From Granulicella cerasi (GTDB taxonomy: Bacteria; Acidobacteriota; Terriglobia; Terriglobales; Acidobacteriaceae), in contig NZ_JAGSYD010000001.1 of the NCBI RefSeq assembly GCF_025685575.1, positions 375,852 through 439,851 on the forward strand: a stretch of 64,000 bases of DNA, in the 5' to 3' direction. The position numbers were made by a program, and so were the translations under genes. Below are positions 1-8,274 of this stretch, in pieces. Under the pieces are notes generated by a model. The model saw only the letters and a program-made list of their open reading frames with translations. It had not been told where the DNA came from and did not search any database. Every line of letters starts with the position of its first letter. Within the stretch, counting starts at the first letter, position 1.

Positions 1-358
1 CATGATGGAAGGCATCGCCAGCCTCATGCAGCTTGCGAAGGTATCTGCCGGGCTCGCGAAGATGGACGACGAGAAAGTGCCGTACATCTCGCTGATGACC
101 GACCCGACCACCGGTGGCGTGACCGCCAGCTTTGCGATGCTTGGCGACCTGAACATCGCTGAACCGGGCGCGCTGATTGGCTTTGCGGGACCGCGCGTAA
201 TCGAGCAGACGATTCGCCAGAAGCTGCCTGAGGGCTTCCAGCGCTCGGAGTTTCTGCTGGAGCACGGCTTCCTCGACGCGGTGGTTTCGCGCAAGGATTT
301 GAAGGCTTATCTGGCGAACGCCTTCCAGTGGATGCTCGGCGCGAAGTCTGCGGCATAA
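1..358 (+). CDS. accD: Acetyl-CoA carboxylase carboxyltransferase beta subunit, C-terminal part (5' cut by window edge)
   Basis: The visible 118 residues are the C-terminal end of the carboxyltransferase beta subunit, which with AccA moves a carboxyl group from biotin to acetyl-CoA in the first step of fatty acid synthesis. Diagnostic stretches are RMMEG-like [30 protein letters not shown] and [18 protein letters not shown], followed by the [16 protein letters not shown] segment typical of AccD. The reading frame is open to the left edge, so the N-terminal zinc ribbon lies outside. The folC gene two genes downstream fits the accD-folC order seen in many bacteria, here separated by an inserted repeat and a methyltransferase. 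Confidence 0.95.
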   Translation, partial: MMEGIASLMQLAKVSAGLAKMDDEKVPYISLMTDPTTGGVTASFAMLGDLNIAEPGALIGFAGPRVIEQTIRQKLPEGFQRSEFLLEHGFLDAVVSRKDLKAYLANAFQWMLGAKSAA

Positions 359-437
359 ACCGCGGAACAAATGCGAGGGACGGCGCGGCTTCGGTCGCGC
401 CGTTCTTCTTTTGCCAGTCCTGCAGCGAGTCCCTGCT

Positions 438-485
438 CCTCTCGAATAACCACCGATGCAGGATGTCCCCTCTCGAATAACCACC
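438..485. repeat. 17-bp direct repeat, two copies 31 bp apart
   Basis: The 17-mer CCTCTCGAATAACCACC occurs at 438-454 and again at 469-485, with a 14-bp spacer. It lies just left of the palindromic element at 492-670. Together they fill most of the 347-bp gap between accD and the methyltransferase, where no coding region is seen. Two copies only, so this is not a CRISPR array. Confidence 0.7.
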
Positions 486-491
486 AACGCC

Positions 492-670
492 GGGTGCCCC
501 ACGTCTCGACTTTTAGAGACGTGGGAGAACGAGAATGCTCGCTCCGCCCGTTCGTCGATCTCCGCAAACCTCTCTGGTAACCCACATCTCAAGCATCGAG
601 CTGTCGCACCATCTGTCGTGACAGAGATACCCTGCGAACCCAGGTCTCAAGAGCGAGACCTGGGGCACCC
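492..670. repeat. Palindromic interspersed element, copy A (full)
   Basis: The element begins with GGGTGCCCC and ends with the reverse complement GGGGCACCC. Each end forms its own hairpin: the left arm has CCCACGTCTC pairing across CTTTTA with GAGACGTGGG-like sequence, the right arm CCCAGGTCTC with GAGACCTGGG. About 110 bp separate the two hairpins. The same design recurs at 31951, 41795 and 48462, with half copies at 49984 and 25881. It looks like a MITE or BIME-type non-autonomous repeat; no transposase is nearby. Confidence 0.8.
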
Positions 671-705
671 GTTCGCGCCTTGGGACACCCGTTACTCTGG
701 AAGAG

Positions 706-1575
706 ATGATTCACGCACAGCCTTCAAAGACCGCGCTGCGTGTGGCGTTGCGCCGCGCCGCGCATCAGCTACACGACGACAAGCCGCTGGTGTTTGAGGA
801 TCCGCTCGCCGTGTGCATCTTGCCGCCTGCGCAGCGGCAGGAGCTGACGAAGATTCCCGACAAGAGCCGCAAGCCGCACTCCGGTGGCCTGCGCGCGTGG
901 ATGGTTGCGCGCTCCAAGCTTTCAGAAGACCTGCTCGCTGCAAGCGTGGCGAAGGGCGTGGCGCAGCAGTACCTCGTGCTCGGCGCCGGGCTCGACACCT
1001 TCGCGTATCGCAACCCGCACGAGAGCGTGCAGGTCTTTGAAGTCGATCATCCGGCAACGCAGCTTTGGAAGTTTGAGTGTCTTGCCAACGCGCACATTCA
1101 AACGCCCGCGAACGCGCATCATGTCGCCGTGGACTTCGAGCACGACTCGCTGGAAGAACGGTTGCGCGCGTCCGGCTTTCGCTTCGATCAGCCGACGGTG
1201 ATTGCGTGGCTCGGTGTGGTGCCCTACCTCACCGACGCAGGTTTCCGCGCGACGATCAACACACTCGGCAAGCTGCCCGCAGGTAGTCAACTCGTCTTCG
1301 ACTACGCGCTGCATCGCGAGCTGCTTTCGCCCGAGGAGCAGCTTCAACGCGACAGCATGAGTGCCCGTGTCGCGCAAGTCGGCGAGCCATTTCGGCTGTC
1401 CTTCTCGCAAGACGAACTCGCAGCAGAATTGAAGCGGGCGGGGTGGATTTTGCGGGGGAGCCTAAGCAGCGACGGTCTGAATCTGCGGTACTTCGACGGT
1501 CGCGGCGATGGTCTGCGACTGCTTGGCAGCAGCGGCCAGCTTGCCGTTGCCGAACACGCGCAGACGGAACTCTGA
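706..1575 (+). CDS. Class I SAM-dependent methyltransferase (leucine carboxyl methyltransferase-like family)
   Basis: A 289-residue protein of the PPM1/LCMT-like family (the TIGR00027 type). Seen: the N-terminal TALRVALRRAAHQLHDDKPLVFEDPLA segment, the SAM-binding motif QYLVLGAGLDTFAYR near residue 90, the acidic FEVDHPATQLWK after it, and the C-terminal LNLRYFDGRGDGLR typical of the family. The methyl acceptor is unknown; bacterial members are often annotated only by fold. The start ATG follows a weak GGAAGAG. The gene sits alone between a repeat element and a convergent small ORF whose 3' end overlaps its own. Confidence 0.9.
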   Translation: MIHAQPSKTALRVALRRAAHQLHDDKPLVFEDPLAVCILPPAQRQELTKIPDKSRKPHSGGLRAWMVARSKLSEDLLAASVAKGVAQQYLVLGAGLDTFAYRNPHESVQVFEVDHPATQLWKFECLANAHIQTPANAHHVAVDFEHDSLEERLRASGFRFDQPTVIAWLGVVPYLTDAGFRATINTLGKLPAGSQLVFDYALHRELLSPEEQLQRDSMSARVAQVGEPFRLSFSQDELAAELKRAGWILRGSLSSDGLNLRYFDGRGDGLRLLGSSGQLAVAEHAQTEL

Positions 1576-1824
1576 CGCTGACTCGAGCGGCTCGGCTTCG
1601 ATGTGGAAGGCAGCCCACGAAGCATATGGGCGAATGCAGAGGTTGCCGGGCACAGTCTTCGCGTTCGGCTCCAGCATGCGCGCCACCTGCGCCTCAAAGC
1701 GCATGTAGGCGGCCTCAGCCTTGTCCCAACGCATGCTCACCCAGGTCGCAGACGCGACGGGGCTGAAGAGGATTCCGAAGAAGCCAAAGAGCACTGCGAG
1801 TTGGTGGAGGTTGGCGGCCGACAT
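1462..1824 (-). CDS. Hypothetical protein with N-terminal membrane segment
   Basis: A 120-residue ORF on the minus strand occupying most of the gap between the methyltransferase and folC. Residues about 6-30 are hydrophobic (one membrane segment or signal anchor); the rest is soluble. Codons have the high third-position GC of neighbouring genes, which is why it is kept. The last third overlaps the 3' end of the plus-strand methyltransferase by 114 bp, tail to tail. There is no strong ribosome binding site before the ATG. No family was recognised. Confidence 0.45.
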   Translation of the reverse strand: MSAANLHQLAVLFGFFGILFSPVASATWVSMRWDKAEAAYMRFEAQVARMLEPNAKTVPGNLCIRPYASWAAFHIEAEPLESASEFRLRVFGNGKLAAAAKQSQTIAATVEVPQIQTVAA

Positions 1825-1966
1825 GAAGACGTCTACTTTCAGAAGCGAGTTGCTGGATTCGCTCTGCCTGCTCAGAATAGCGAGCGCACGTTCCTTCCGC
1901 CGAGAAAACAGATAGAGTTTCCTTGACGGAGTACAAGGAAAGTAACGTTACGCAAACGGTATCACG

Positions 1967-3400
1967 ATGACCTACGCTGAAGCACTCGAAAAATTGGCCA
2001 GTCTTGGCCCCGAAGTCCGCACGGGACGCGCCGCCGATGGCGGTGCTGGAATGCCGCCGCGAAAGTTTTCACTGGATCACATCCGCGTGCTGCTGGCCGA
2101 GCTCGGCTCGCCAGAAACGAGCTTTCCGAGCGTGCTGGTGGCTGGCACCAACGGCAAGGGCTCGACGACCGCCACGCTTGCGTCGATCGCCGCCCATGCA
2201 GGGCTGAAGACCGGCTGGTACACCTCGCCGCATCTGCTGCGCGTCAACGAGCGTATCCATGTCAGCGACGGCGCGAAGCTCGTCGAGATCCCGGATGAAG
2301 CGTTCGGCGACGCGTTTGGCCGCGCCTGGAGCGCCGCCGAGAATCTGGTGAGTGAAGGCAAGCTGCCGCACATGCCGAGCTTCTTTGAGTTCTTCACCGC
2401 CACGGCATTTGTCTACTTTGCCGAGCAGAAGATCGAGCTCGCGGTGCTGGAAGTCGGCCTTGGCGGCCGTCTCGATGCGACGAATGCTGTCGAGCCGATC
2501 ATCTCGGTCATCACCGACATCGGCATCGACCACACGGAGTTCCTCGGCAACACGATCACCGAAATTGCGCGCGAGAAGGCCGGCATCTTGCGCAAGGATG
2601 GCGTGCTCGTCACGCTCTCGCAGCATCAGGAAGCGAATGCTGCGATCGGCGAGGTGGCGATGAGCCTCGGCGTGCGCGGCGTGGATGCGGCGCGTTGCCT
2701 GCCGCCGCGTTCGTTGATGGCGACGGGCGGCATCGCAGACGAGTATTCGCCGCTGCCGCGCAACAAATATGCCGTCGCGATTGATGGTGAGCCGATCCTC
2801 GTGAACTCGCCGCTGCGTGGCGTGCATCAGCAGCGCAATCTTGCGTTGGCCATCGCAACCGCGCTGGAGCTGCGCGCCAACCATGGCTTTACGCAGATCA
2901 CAAACGCCGCGATCGAAGCGGGGATTCGTGAGACCGTGTGGCCCGGACGCCTGGAGTGGATTCCTGCGCGCGGCGGTCGTGCAGCCATGCTGCTTGATGT
3001 GGCGCACAACCCTGCAGGAGCGTGGACGCTGCGCGATGCGTTGTCGCATCTGCCGGAGTCGATGCCGCGCACGCTGCTCTTCTCTGCGCTGCATGACAAG
3101 CCGATTGCGGACCTTGCGCGCGTACTCTTTCCGCTCTTCGACTCCTCGTCGAGCGACCCCGAACGCAAGGGCGACCACGTCGTGCTCGCGCCGATTCAGA
3201 ACGTACGTGCCGCAACCGTGGATGAACTGCTCGCCGCGGCGCATGAGCTCGACGTACCCGCGCACGGAGCGCCTCACGTGCCCGCTGCGTTGAAGCAGGC
3301 GGAAGACGTCACGCCGCGCGACGGTGTGATCGTGGTGACGGGCAGCATCTTCCTCGTGGCTGAGATCCGCGCGCTGCTGATGGAAGAGAAAGTACGATAG
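1967..3400 (+). CDS. folC: Bifunctional folylpolyglutamate synthase / dihydrofolate synthase
   Basis: A 477-residue Mur-ligase-type enzyme that adds glutamate to dihydropteroate and to folates. Seen: the P-loop VAGTNGKGSTTATLASI near residue 60, the TSPHLLRVNERI segment, FEFFTATAFVYFAEQKIELAVLEVGLGGRLDATN with the conserved family motif, DIGIDHTEFLGNT, the EKAGI motif, and LLDVAHNPAGA in the C-terminal domain. Length is slightly above the usual 420-440 residues. The plsC-like gene follows five bases after the stop, suggesting a shared transcript. A perfect GTAACGTTAC palindrome lies 16 bp before the start codon. Confidence 0.95.
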   Translation: MTYAEALEKLASLGPEVRTGRAADGGAGMPPRKFSLDHIRVLLAELGSPETSFPSVLVAGTNGKGSTTATLASIAAHAGLKTGWYTSPHLLRVNERIHVSDGAKLVEIPDEAFGDAFGRAWSAAENLVSEGKLPHMPSFFEFFTATAFVYFAEQKIELAVLEVGLGGRLDATNAVEPIISVITDIGIDHTEFLGNTITEIAREKAGILRKDGVLVTLSQHQEANAAIGEVAMSLGVRGVDAARCLPPRSLMATGGIADEYSPLPRNKYAVAIDGEPILVNSPLRGVHQQRNLALAIATALELRANHGFTQITNAAIEAGIRETVWPGRLEWIPARGGRAAMLLDVAHNPAGAWTLRDALSHLPESMPRTLLFSALHDKPIADLARVLFPLFDSSSSDPERKGDHVVLAPIQNVRAATVDELLAAAHELDVPAHGAPHVPAALKQAEDVTPRDGVIVVTGSIFLVAEIRALLMEEKVR

Positions 3401-3405
3401 AGACA

Positions 3406-4188
3406 GTGCCCCAAGCGACCCAACCCATCGACGTGAAACCCACGCACCAGCCGAAGATGCCGCCTCCGTTCTGGAAGTGGACGACGTATCTGCTGCTGAT
3501 GCCGTTGATCGCGCTGGCAACAACGTTCTTCGGCACGATCTCGCTGATCGCAGGTCTATGGGACAAGTCGGGGCGCCAGCAGCATTGGATCGCACGGCAG
3601 TGGGCGCGGCTGCTGCTGAAGATTGCACTCTCACCCGTGGAAGTCGTGAACGGCGAGCGATTGAAGGGACTCGGCTGCGCGGTCTACGCGTCCAACCACC
3701 TGAGCTACTACGACACGCCGGTACTTTTTGCGAAGCTGCCGTTCCAGTACCGCATCATGGCAAAGGCGCCGCTCTGGAAGATTCCTTTCATCGGCTGGTA
3801 CTTGAACCGTTCCGGACAGGTGCCGATCGATCAAAGCTCGGCGCGTGCAGGCGTGGCCTCGCTGGCGCGTGGCGTCAAGACGCTCGATGCGGGCTTGCCG
3901 CTGGTGATCTTCCCTGAGGGCGGTCGCGCGGCCACGGGCGAATTGCAAAGCATGCTTGCAGGCGCTGCGTGGATGGCAATCAAGGCGCAGGTGCCGCTGG
4001 TCCCGCTCACGCTGGTGGGAACGTATGAGCTGCTGCCGATCCATGTCTACGCGCTGCATCCGCGTCCGTTGAAGCTGATTGTTGGCGAGCCGATTTCGAC
4101 GGCCGGGCTCACGACGAAGGACGCCGAAACGCTCACCGCGCAGATGCGTCAGGTGATCTTCGATACATTTGTCGCCGAACACCGATAG
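3406..4188 (+). CDS. 1-acyl-sn-glycerol-3-phosphate acyltransferase (PlsC family)
   Basis: A 260-residue membrane-associated acyltransferase expected to make phosphatidic acid from lysophosphatidic acid. Seen: a hydrophobic N-terminal segment (about residues 25-50), the catalytic HX4D motif as NHLSYYD near residue 100, the PLWKIPFIGWYLNRSG block, and FPEGGRA as the substrate-binding FPEGTR-type motif. The start is GTG, five bases after folC, so the two are probably cotranscribed. The stop is followed at once by the operator-like repeats of the toxin-antitoxin module. Confidence 0.9.
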   Translation: MPQATQPIDVKPTHQPKMPPPFWKWTTYLLLMPLIALATTFFGTISLIAGLWDKSGRQQHWIARQWARLLLKIALSPVEVVNGERLKGLGCAVYASNHLSYYDTPVLFAKLPFQYRIMAKAPLWKIPFIGWYLNRSGQVPIDQSSARAGVASLARGVKTLDAGLPLVIFPEGGRAATGELQSMLAGAAWMAIKAQVPLVPLTLVGTYELLPIHVYALHPRPLKLIVGEPISTAGLTTKDAETLTAQMRQVIFDTFVAEHR

Positions 4189-4189
4189 A

Positions 4190-4212
4190 CTTAGCTAACT
4201 TAGCTAGGCTAA
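4190..4212. promoter_or_regulatory. Probable operator of the Phd/PIN toxin-antitoxin operon
   Basis: CTTAGCTA is repeated with a 9-bp period (4190-4197 and 4199-4206). TTAGCTAA at 4191-4198 is a perfect palindrome, and TTAGC-TAG-GCTAA at 4200-4212 is a perfect inverted repeat. The block lies directly before the antitoxin start. Phd-type antitoxins usually bind such repeats to repress their own operon; that function here is inferred from position and symmetry. Confidence 0.55.
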
Positions 4213-4221
4213 CCTGTGCGC

Positions 4222-4488
4222 ATGGCAATGACGACCGTCAACATTCACGAAGCCAAGACAAACCTCTCAAAGCTGATCCAGATGGTGGAAGCTGGCGAAG
4301 AGGTGATCATCGCGCGCGCAGGCAAGCCTGCCGTGCGCTTGAGTGCGTTTGTCGCTCCTGAAAAACCGAAGCGCAAAGCGGGGTTCTTGAAGGACTACGG
4401 CTTCAAGATGCCGAAGGATATCAAGAAGCCTTTTGAGAAGGACATTGAAGAGATGTTCTACGGCAACCCGAAGAAGTTCTCCAAATGA
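4222..4488 (+). CDS. Type II antitoxin, Phd/YefM family
   Basis: An 88-residue protein with the Phd/YefM N-terminal DNA-binding fold: TTVNIHEAKTNLSKLIQMVEAGEEVIIARAGKPAVRL is close to the family consensus. The lysine-rich C-terminal part should bind and block the PIN toxin. It overlaps the toxin gene by four bases (ATGA), the usual arrangement for antitoxin-toxin pairs. Alternative starts are GTG 4216 and ATG 4228; the motif begins after either. Operator-like repeats lie just upstream. Confidence 0.9.
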   Translation: MAMTTVNIHEAKTNLSKLIQMVEAGEEVIIARAGKPAVRLSAFVAPEKPKRKAGFLKDYGFKMPKDIKKPFEKDIEEMFYGNPKKFSK

Positions 4489-4871
4489 AGCTTCTTCCGG
4501 ATACTCACATCCTTCTCTGGTTTGCGACGGACGCGAAGGAACTGCCACGAGAGGCACGACGTCTGCTCGAAAGCGATGACCACGAACTCTTCTTCAGCGT
4601 CGCAAGCATCTGGGAAGTCGCGACCAAGTTTGCTTTGCAGCGCAAAGACTTCACGATCGATCCCGAACCTCTTCGGCTCGGCCTCTTGCAGCACGGCTTT
4701 CAGGAGCTTGATGTGCAGAGCAAGCATGCGATGGCGCTACGCACGATGCCGCATGTTCACCGCGATCCGTTTGATCGCATGCTGGTCGCGCAGTGCCTTG
4801 TCGAAGGGCTGACGCTGCTTACAGCCGACCGCACGTTGAGCAAGTACGCTGCACCTGTGCGCCTGGTGTAG
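4485..4871 (+). CDS. PIN-domain toxin (VapC-like ribonuclease)
   Basis: A 128-residue PIN-domain protein, a predicted Mg-dependent RNase toxin paired with the preceding antitoxin. The first active-site acid is Asp6 in LLPDTHILLWF; SVASIWEVATK carries the conserved glutamate; HRDPFDRMLVAQ and LLTADRTLSKY carry the later acids. This subgroup (DTHxLLW, HxDPFDRMLxAQ) usually pairs with Phd/YefM antitoxins, as here. Its stop is only 21 bp before ruvA on the same strand, so transcription could run into ruvA. Confidence 0.9.
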   Translation: MKLLPDTHILLWFATDAKELPREARRLLESDDHELFFSVASIWEVATKFALQRKDFTIDPEPLRLGLLQHGFQELDVQSKHAMALRTMPHVHRDPFDRMLVAQCLVEGLTLLTADRTLSKYAAPVRLV

Positions 4872-4892
4872 CGCGTCTCTTACAATCAACGC

Positions 4893-5489
4893 ATGATTGC
4901 TCATCTTCGCGGAACGCTTCTCTTCAAGTCCCCTAACGCTGTTGTGCTGGAGTGCGCGGGTGTGGGGTATGAGCTTGCTGTGTCCGTGGCGACATTCACC
5001 GATCTCGGCGCAGAAGGCAGCGAAGCGAAGCTGCATGTGCACACGCATGTGCGCGAGGACGCCTTCTCGCTCTTCGGCTTCTCGGAGCTGCAGGAGAAGC
5101 GGCTCTTCGAGAAGCTGCTGACGATCTCCGGCATTGGGCCGAAGCTTGCGATCACGGTGCTGAGCGGCATCTCTGCGGAGCGGCTCGTAGGCGCGATTCG
5201 CGGCGGCGATCATGCGACGCTCACGAAGATTCCCGGCATCGGCAAGAAGACCGCTGAACGTGTCGTGCTCGAGTTGAAGGACAAGCTCGACGACATGCAG
5301 GGCTATACCCCTGCGGGCGAAGTCGTGCCTTCTCTGGGCGCTGTGGCGGACGACGTGTTGTCGGCGCTGGTGAACCTCGGCTATCTGCGTCCCACGGCGC
5401 AGAAGGCCGTCGAGACAGCCGCAAAGGACGCGAGCATTGCGGGTGAGTTCGAGAAGCTCTTCCGCGCGGCGATGAGCGCCGTTCGCTAG
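4893..5489 (+). CDS. ruvA: Holliday junction branch migration protein RuvA
   Basis: A 198-residue RuvA of normal length. Seen: the N-terminal OB-fold start MIAHLRGTLLFKSPNAVVLECAGVGYEL, HTHVREDAFSLFGF, two helix-hairpin-helix blocks (LLTISGIGPKLAITVLSG and LTKIPGIGKKTAERVVLELKDK), and a C-terminal three-helix domain containing ALVNLGY that contacts RuvB. RuvA binds Holliday junctions and loads the RuvB motor, whose gene lies at 58176 in this window. No ruvC is seen beside it. The gene ends immediately next to a convergent gene with no spacer. Confidence 0.97.
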   Translation: MIAHLRGTLLFKSPNAVVLECAGVGYELAVSVATFTDLGAEGSEAKLHVHTHVREDAFSLFGFSELQEKRLFEKLLTISGIGPKLAITVLSGISAERLVGAIRGGDHATLTKIPGIGKKTAERVVLELKDKLDDMQGYTPAGEVVPSLGAVADDVLSALVNLGYLRPTAQKAVETAAKDASIAGEFEKLFRAAMSAVR

Positions 5490-6389
5490 CTACGCGCGAC
5501 GACGATAGCGCACGGAGAATTCATAGCCTGCGTTCGGCGGGAAGAGTTCCGCGCAGAGGCGCAGACGCTCGGCGAGAGCGCCGGGAGCGAGCAGCGGATA
5601 CTCTCGTTCGCGAAGTTCCGAGTAGTCGAAGTCCAGCGCGAGCGAAAGCAGGAACACCGCGACCGCGTCGGAGAAAGCCGTCTCGAGGAAGATCTTCTTC
5701 TCCTTCTCATCGATGCTGGCGGGCTCTGCGTTCGCATTCAGATCAACGACTGCGGGCTTCGCCGTGGAGAAGGCGCGCACACGCTTCGAGGCAAGCGCGC
5801 GTGACGCACGCAGCGGCTCCGGCTCAAAGACTACTGAACGACCAAAGGTGAGTTGGCGCGCTTCCCAGGCATCGAAACTCGTCTCGCCTTTGACGTTCGC
5901 GAGCGCCTGTTGCCAGGCGAGTTCGCTGAAGCGTTCGGGGATACCGGCAACGTCGACGTATGCATGCGCGACGTTGATGAAGAACTCGAAGCTCAGCGCG
6001 AAACGGTCCTGCATGAGACGTGTGGAGATGAAGACGCCACGGCGACCGCTGCCGAGTTCGACGTTGCGATGGCAGATGGCACCGGTGCTCAGATCATCGG
6101 TGTACGCGGGCGCGACGAGTGCAGATTCGTCGGTCTTCTGTGTGCGCGGCGAGTCAATGATCGTGTCCGCTTCGCGCATCGCGAGCGGCACGAAGAAGTA
6201 GGTGTTGGCCTCGAGCGACGCACTGATGCTGGTGGGTACGGCCTGCAGCATCGAGTCGAGATCCACTGCGGGCACGCCGGTTTCGCCAAAAGTGGCAAAG
6301 CTCACGCCATTGGGCGACTGCCGTACTTCGGCATCGCGGGCCACTTCCTGCGCACGTACAAGGTTCGTCATTGGGCCCACTTCCGCCAT
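5490..6389 (-). CDS. Conserved hypothetical protein, 299 residues
   Basis: A soluble-looking protein with no signal peptide or membrane segment and no family that I recognise. It contains a short acidic linker (near residue 180-225) and ends in an arginine-rich YRRRA tail. The stop codon abuts the ruvA stop (convergent, zero spacing). An internal ATG six codons in is an alternative start. A small membrane protein gene starts divergently 20 bp away, so the two share a promoter region. Codon use matches the neighbours. Confidence 0.75.
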   Translation of the reverse strand: MAEVGPMTNLVRAQEVARDAEVRQSPNGVSFATFGETGVPAVDLDSMLQAVPTSISASLEANTYFFVPLAMREADTIIDSPRTQKTDESALVAPAYTDDLSTGAICHRNVELGSGRRGVFISTRLMQDRFALSFEFFINVAHAYVDVAGIPERFSELAWQQALANVKGETSFDAWEARQLTFGRSVVFEPEPLRASRALASKRVRAFSTAKPAVVDLNANAEPASIDEKEKKIFLETAFSDAVAVFLLSLALDFDYSELREREYPLLAPGALAERLRLCAELFPPNAGYEFSVRYRRRA

Positions 6390-6409
6390 TCGCGTTATTC
6401 TAGCTGAGT

Positions 6410-6727
6410 ATGGCTAGCGCAAACCATGTCGAGCGTGCACGCGCCGAAGGCACTATCTTCGGCATTCCGATGGGCGACCTCGGTTGGTTCCAGTCCCTGT
6501 TGATGGGTTTGGCGACTGGCTTTGCCGCCTTCTTCCTCACGACCTTTGTGGCCATCGTCGCGATGCTGCTGGAGCAGATGTTCACGCATCGCGTTCCGCC
6601 GTATGACCATGCGTACAAGCTCATCGGCTTCCCTGTAGGCGTTGTCGTAGGCGTGGCGGCGCTGGGCTATCTCGCGGTGCTCTATACGCGTCAGATCGCG
6701 ACGAAGCGTCGTACAGCGCGCTCGTAA
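6410..6727 (+). CDS. Small membrane protein, two transmembrane segments
   Basis: A 105-residue protein with two clear hydrophobic stretches, about residues 25-53 (LLMGLATGFAAFFLTTFVAI and on) and 70-92 (LIGFPVGVVVGVAALGYLAV), and a basic C-terminus (RQIATKRRTARS), which suggests both ends face the cytoplasm. No domain was recognised. It is divergent from the hypothetical gene at 5490-6389 with only 20 bp between starts. Confidence 0.75.
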   Translation: MASANHVERARAEGTIFGIPMGDLGWFQSLLMGLATGFAAFFLTTFVAIVAMLLEQMFTHRVPPYDHAYKLIGFPVGVVVGVAALGYLAVLYTRQIATKRRTARS

Positions 6728-6842
6728 GCCGCTGATTTTTCGTTTTCCCCATTTCTCATCGTGGTTCCCTGCGTGGACGCTGCGCGGATTTTGCGCGTCC
6801 AATCATGCAGTATCAAGAAGAACGATGGGAGGGCTGCGCGCC

Positions 6843-7403
6843 ATGAAGATGAAACTTTGGATGTTTGTGATGGCGATGCTGGTGTTGGGTTCGGCTTCGC
6901 AGGCACGCGCGCAGTGGGCTCCGTATGCGATGTTCTCGCTGGGCCACTACTCCGGTGTAGGCGTTGGCGCGAACACAGCCGGCAACCAGGTTGGCGGCAT
7001 GAACGCGCTGGGCGGCACCTTTGGCTTGAGCGATGAGCCGTATCACTCAGGGCCGATCGGCTTTGGCTTCGATGCACGCGGCATCATTGAGAACTCGGCA
7101 AACTCGACGCCCTACGGCAACAAGATGGCTGGCGCACTGATCGGTCCGCGGTTGGAGATCAACACGCTGGCGTTGCCGTTCCGTCCGTATGCGCAGGTGG
7201 AGCTGGGCATTGTAGGTACGAACAATGGCAAGCAGACCAACAAGGACACGCATGGCGCGTATCAGTTCCAGTTCGGCGGCGACATCACGATCTTCCCGCA
7301 TGTAGCGACGCGTCTGGAGTACGGCGTTGGTCAGCTCTGGACCGGCAACGGCACCAAGCACACGTTGCAGACGTTTGGTGCGGGTGTCGTGATCCGGCTG
7401 TGA
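6843..7403 (+). CDS. Exported protein, predicted outer-membrane beta-barrel
   Basis: A 186-residue protein with a clear signal peptide (MKMKLWMFVMAMLVLGSASQARAQ, cleavage after ARA-Q predicted). The mature part is rich in glycine, asparagine and aromatic residues in alternating strands and ends in GAGVVIRL, consistent with an eight-stranded porin-like barrel (OmpW/OmpA-barrel-like). ATG 6843 is preferred over ATG 6825 because it starts the signal peptide. A strong terminator hairpin follows at 7455. Function unknown. Confidence 0.75.
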   Translation: MKMKLWMFVMAMLVLGSASQARAQWAPYAMFSLGHYSGVGVGANTAGNQVGGMNALGGTFGLSDEPYHSGPIGFGFDARGIIENSANSTPYGNKMAGALIGPRLEINTLALPFRPYAQVELGIVGTNNGKQTNKDTHGAYQFQFGGDITIFPHVATRLEYGVGQLWTGNGTKHTLQTFGAGVVIRL

Positions 7404-7454
7404 GCTAATGGCGGGTGGCTGGCGTCATCGTCATTCCTCCACACCATGAAAGCC

Positions 7455-7480
7455 GAAAGCCTCGCTATAGCGAGGCTTTC
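7455..7480. terminator. 26-bp perfect palindrome, bidirectional terminator
   Basis: GAAAGCCTCGCTA at 7455-7467 pairs with TAGCGAGGCTTTC at 7468-7480. It lies between the plus-strand barrel gene and the end of the minus-strand membrane gene, whose TAG stop falls inside the palindrome. It can serve both directions. Confidence 0.7.
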
Positions 7481-8223
7481 GTCGTTAGCTCGTTGTTGTA
7501 GAACGGCCCTTCGATCTCTGGTCGTGGACTGACCATCTGTCTCCACGCCATTTGTATCCCGAGGAAGGTGATGAAGAGGTTGATGAGACCGCTGCCTACT
7601 GACGCCGTAAACGTCAGGAACGGTGAGATAAGTCCGATACCTAACAACAGTGCGCAAGCCTTGAGGAAGCCTCCTATACCTGTCGGTACATCCGCCTGCG
7701 CGTGCTGTGGAGTGCCGTTACGCGCGTCCGCTTCAGCGGTCTTACCTGCCCTCGCCTCCGCTCGCTGGGTCGCATCTTGTGCCCTGTGCTCGTTTACCTG
7801 ATGGAGAGCGATCGGCACGAAGGCCACGGCGATCGCCGCATACGTGAGCAAAGCCGCAGCGATCTGGTAGCGCTTGCCACCAAGTCCGCGTGAGCCTTTT
7901 TTCATCGAGAACCCTACGACGAAACCAACACCGATCGCCGCCCAGCCCAACGATATGCCGGTAACGATCCCGAAGAGCGCATAGGCGATACAGCCGAGCA
8001 CGGCAGCGATGGCGCCGAAGAGCAACGCACGTGTAAAGGCCTTATGAGAGTCGGGCGGAACGAGCGACTCGGCCCGTTGCGCGCAGGGCGAACAGGCCAG
8101 ATGACCGGAAATGCGGAAGTATTCGTTCGGCGTGGCACGGCCACAGTAAGCGCAGGCGTCCGGCGGCGCGGGATCGCCTTCATAGACAGCTTTGTCAAAG
8201 CTCAGCGAAGGTGTCGTAGCCAT
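7465..8223 (-). CDS. Zinc-ribbon-like membrane protein
   Basis: A 252-residue protein with an N-terminal cysteine motif, CAYCGRATPNEYF...CSPC (CxxC-x14-CxxC, about residues 24-45), likely a small zinc-binding module facing the cytoplasm. Several membrane segments follow: about residues 65-95, 97-108, 118-140, then a charged linker rich in Ala/Glu/Arg, and two more hydrophobic segments at about 185-230. Similar cytoplasmic zinc ribbon plus membrane layouts occur in uncharacterised bacterial proteins. The stop codon is inside the terminator palindrome. Confidence 0.75.
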   Translation of the reverse strand: MATTPSLSFDKAVYEGDPAPPDACAYCGRATPNEYFRISGHLACSPCAQRAESLVPPDSHKAFTRALLFGAIAAVLGCIAYALFGIVTGISLGWAAIGVGFVVGFSMKKGSRGLGGKRYQIAAALLTYAAIAVAFVPIALHQVNEHRAQDATQRAEARAGKTAEADARNGTPQHAQADVPTGIGGFLKACALLLGIGLISPFLTFTASVGSGLINLFITFLGIQMAWRQMVSPRPEIEGPFYNNELTTKASL

Positions 8224-8274
8224 GATGGGTTGGGAGAACTCTATCAGAGAGAAGCGAATCTCCCAACCGCATGC

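Noticed and set aside
438..485. Possible CRISPR-like direct repeat
   Set aside because: Only two 17-bp copies, short spacer, no cas genes.
2069..3634. 521-residue minus-strand ORF over folC
   Set aside because: Antisense shadow of folC; Arg/His-rich composition with no recognisable domain, while folC has all its motifs.
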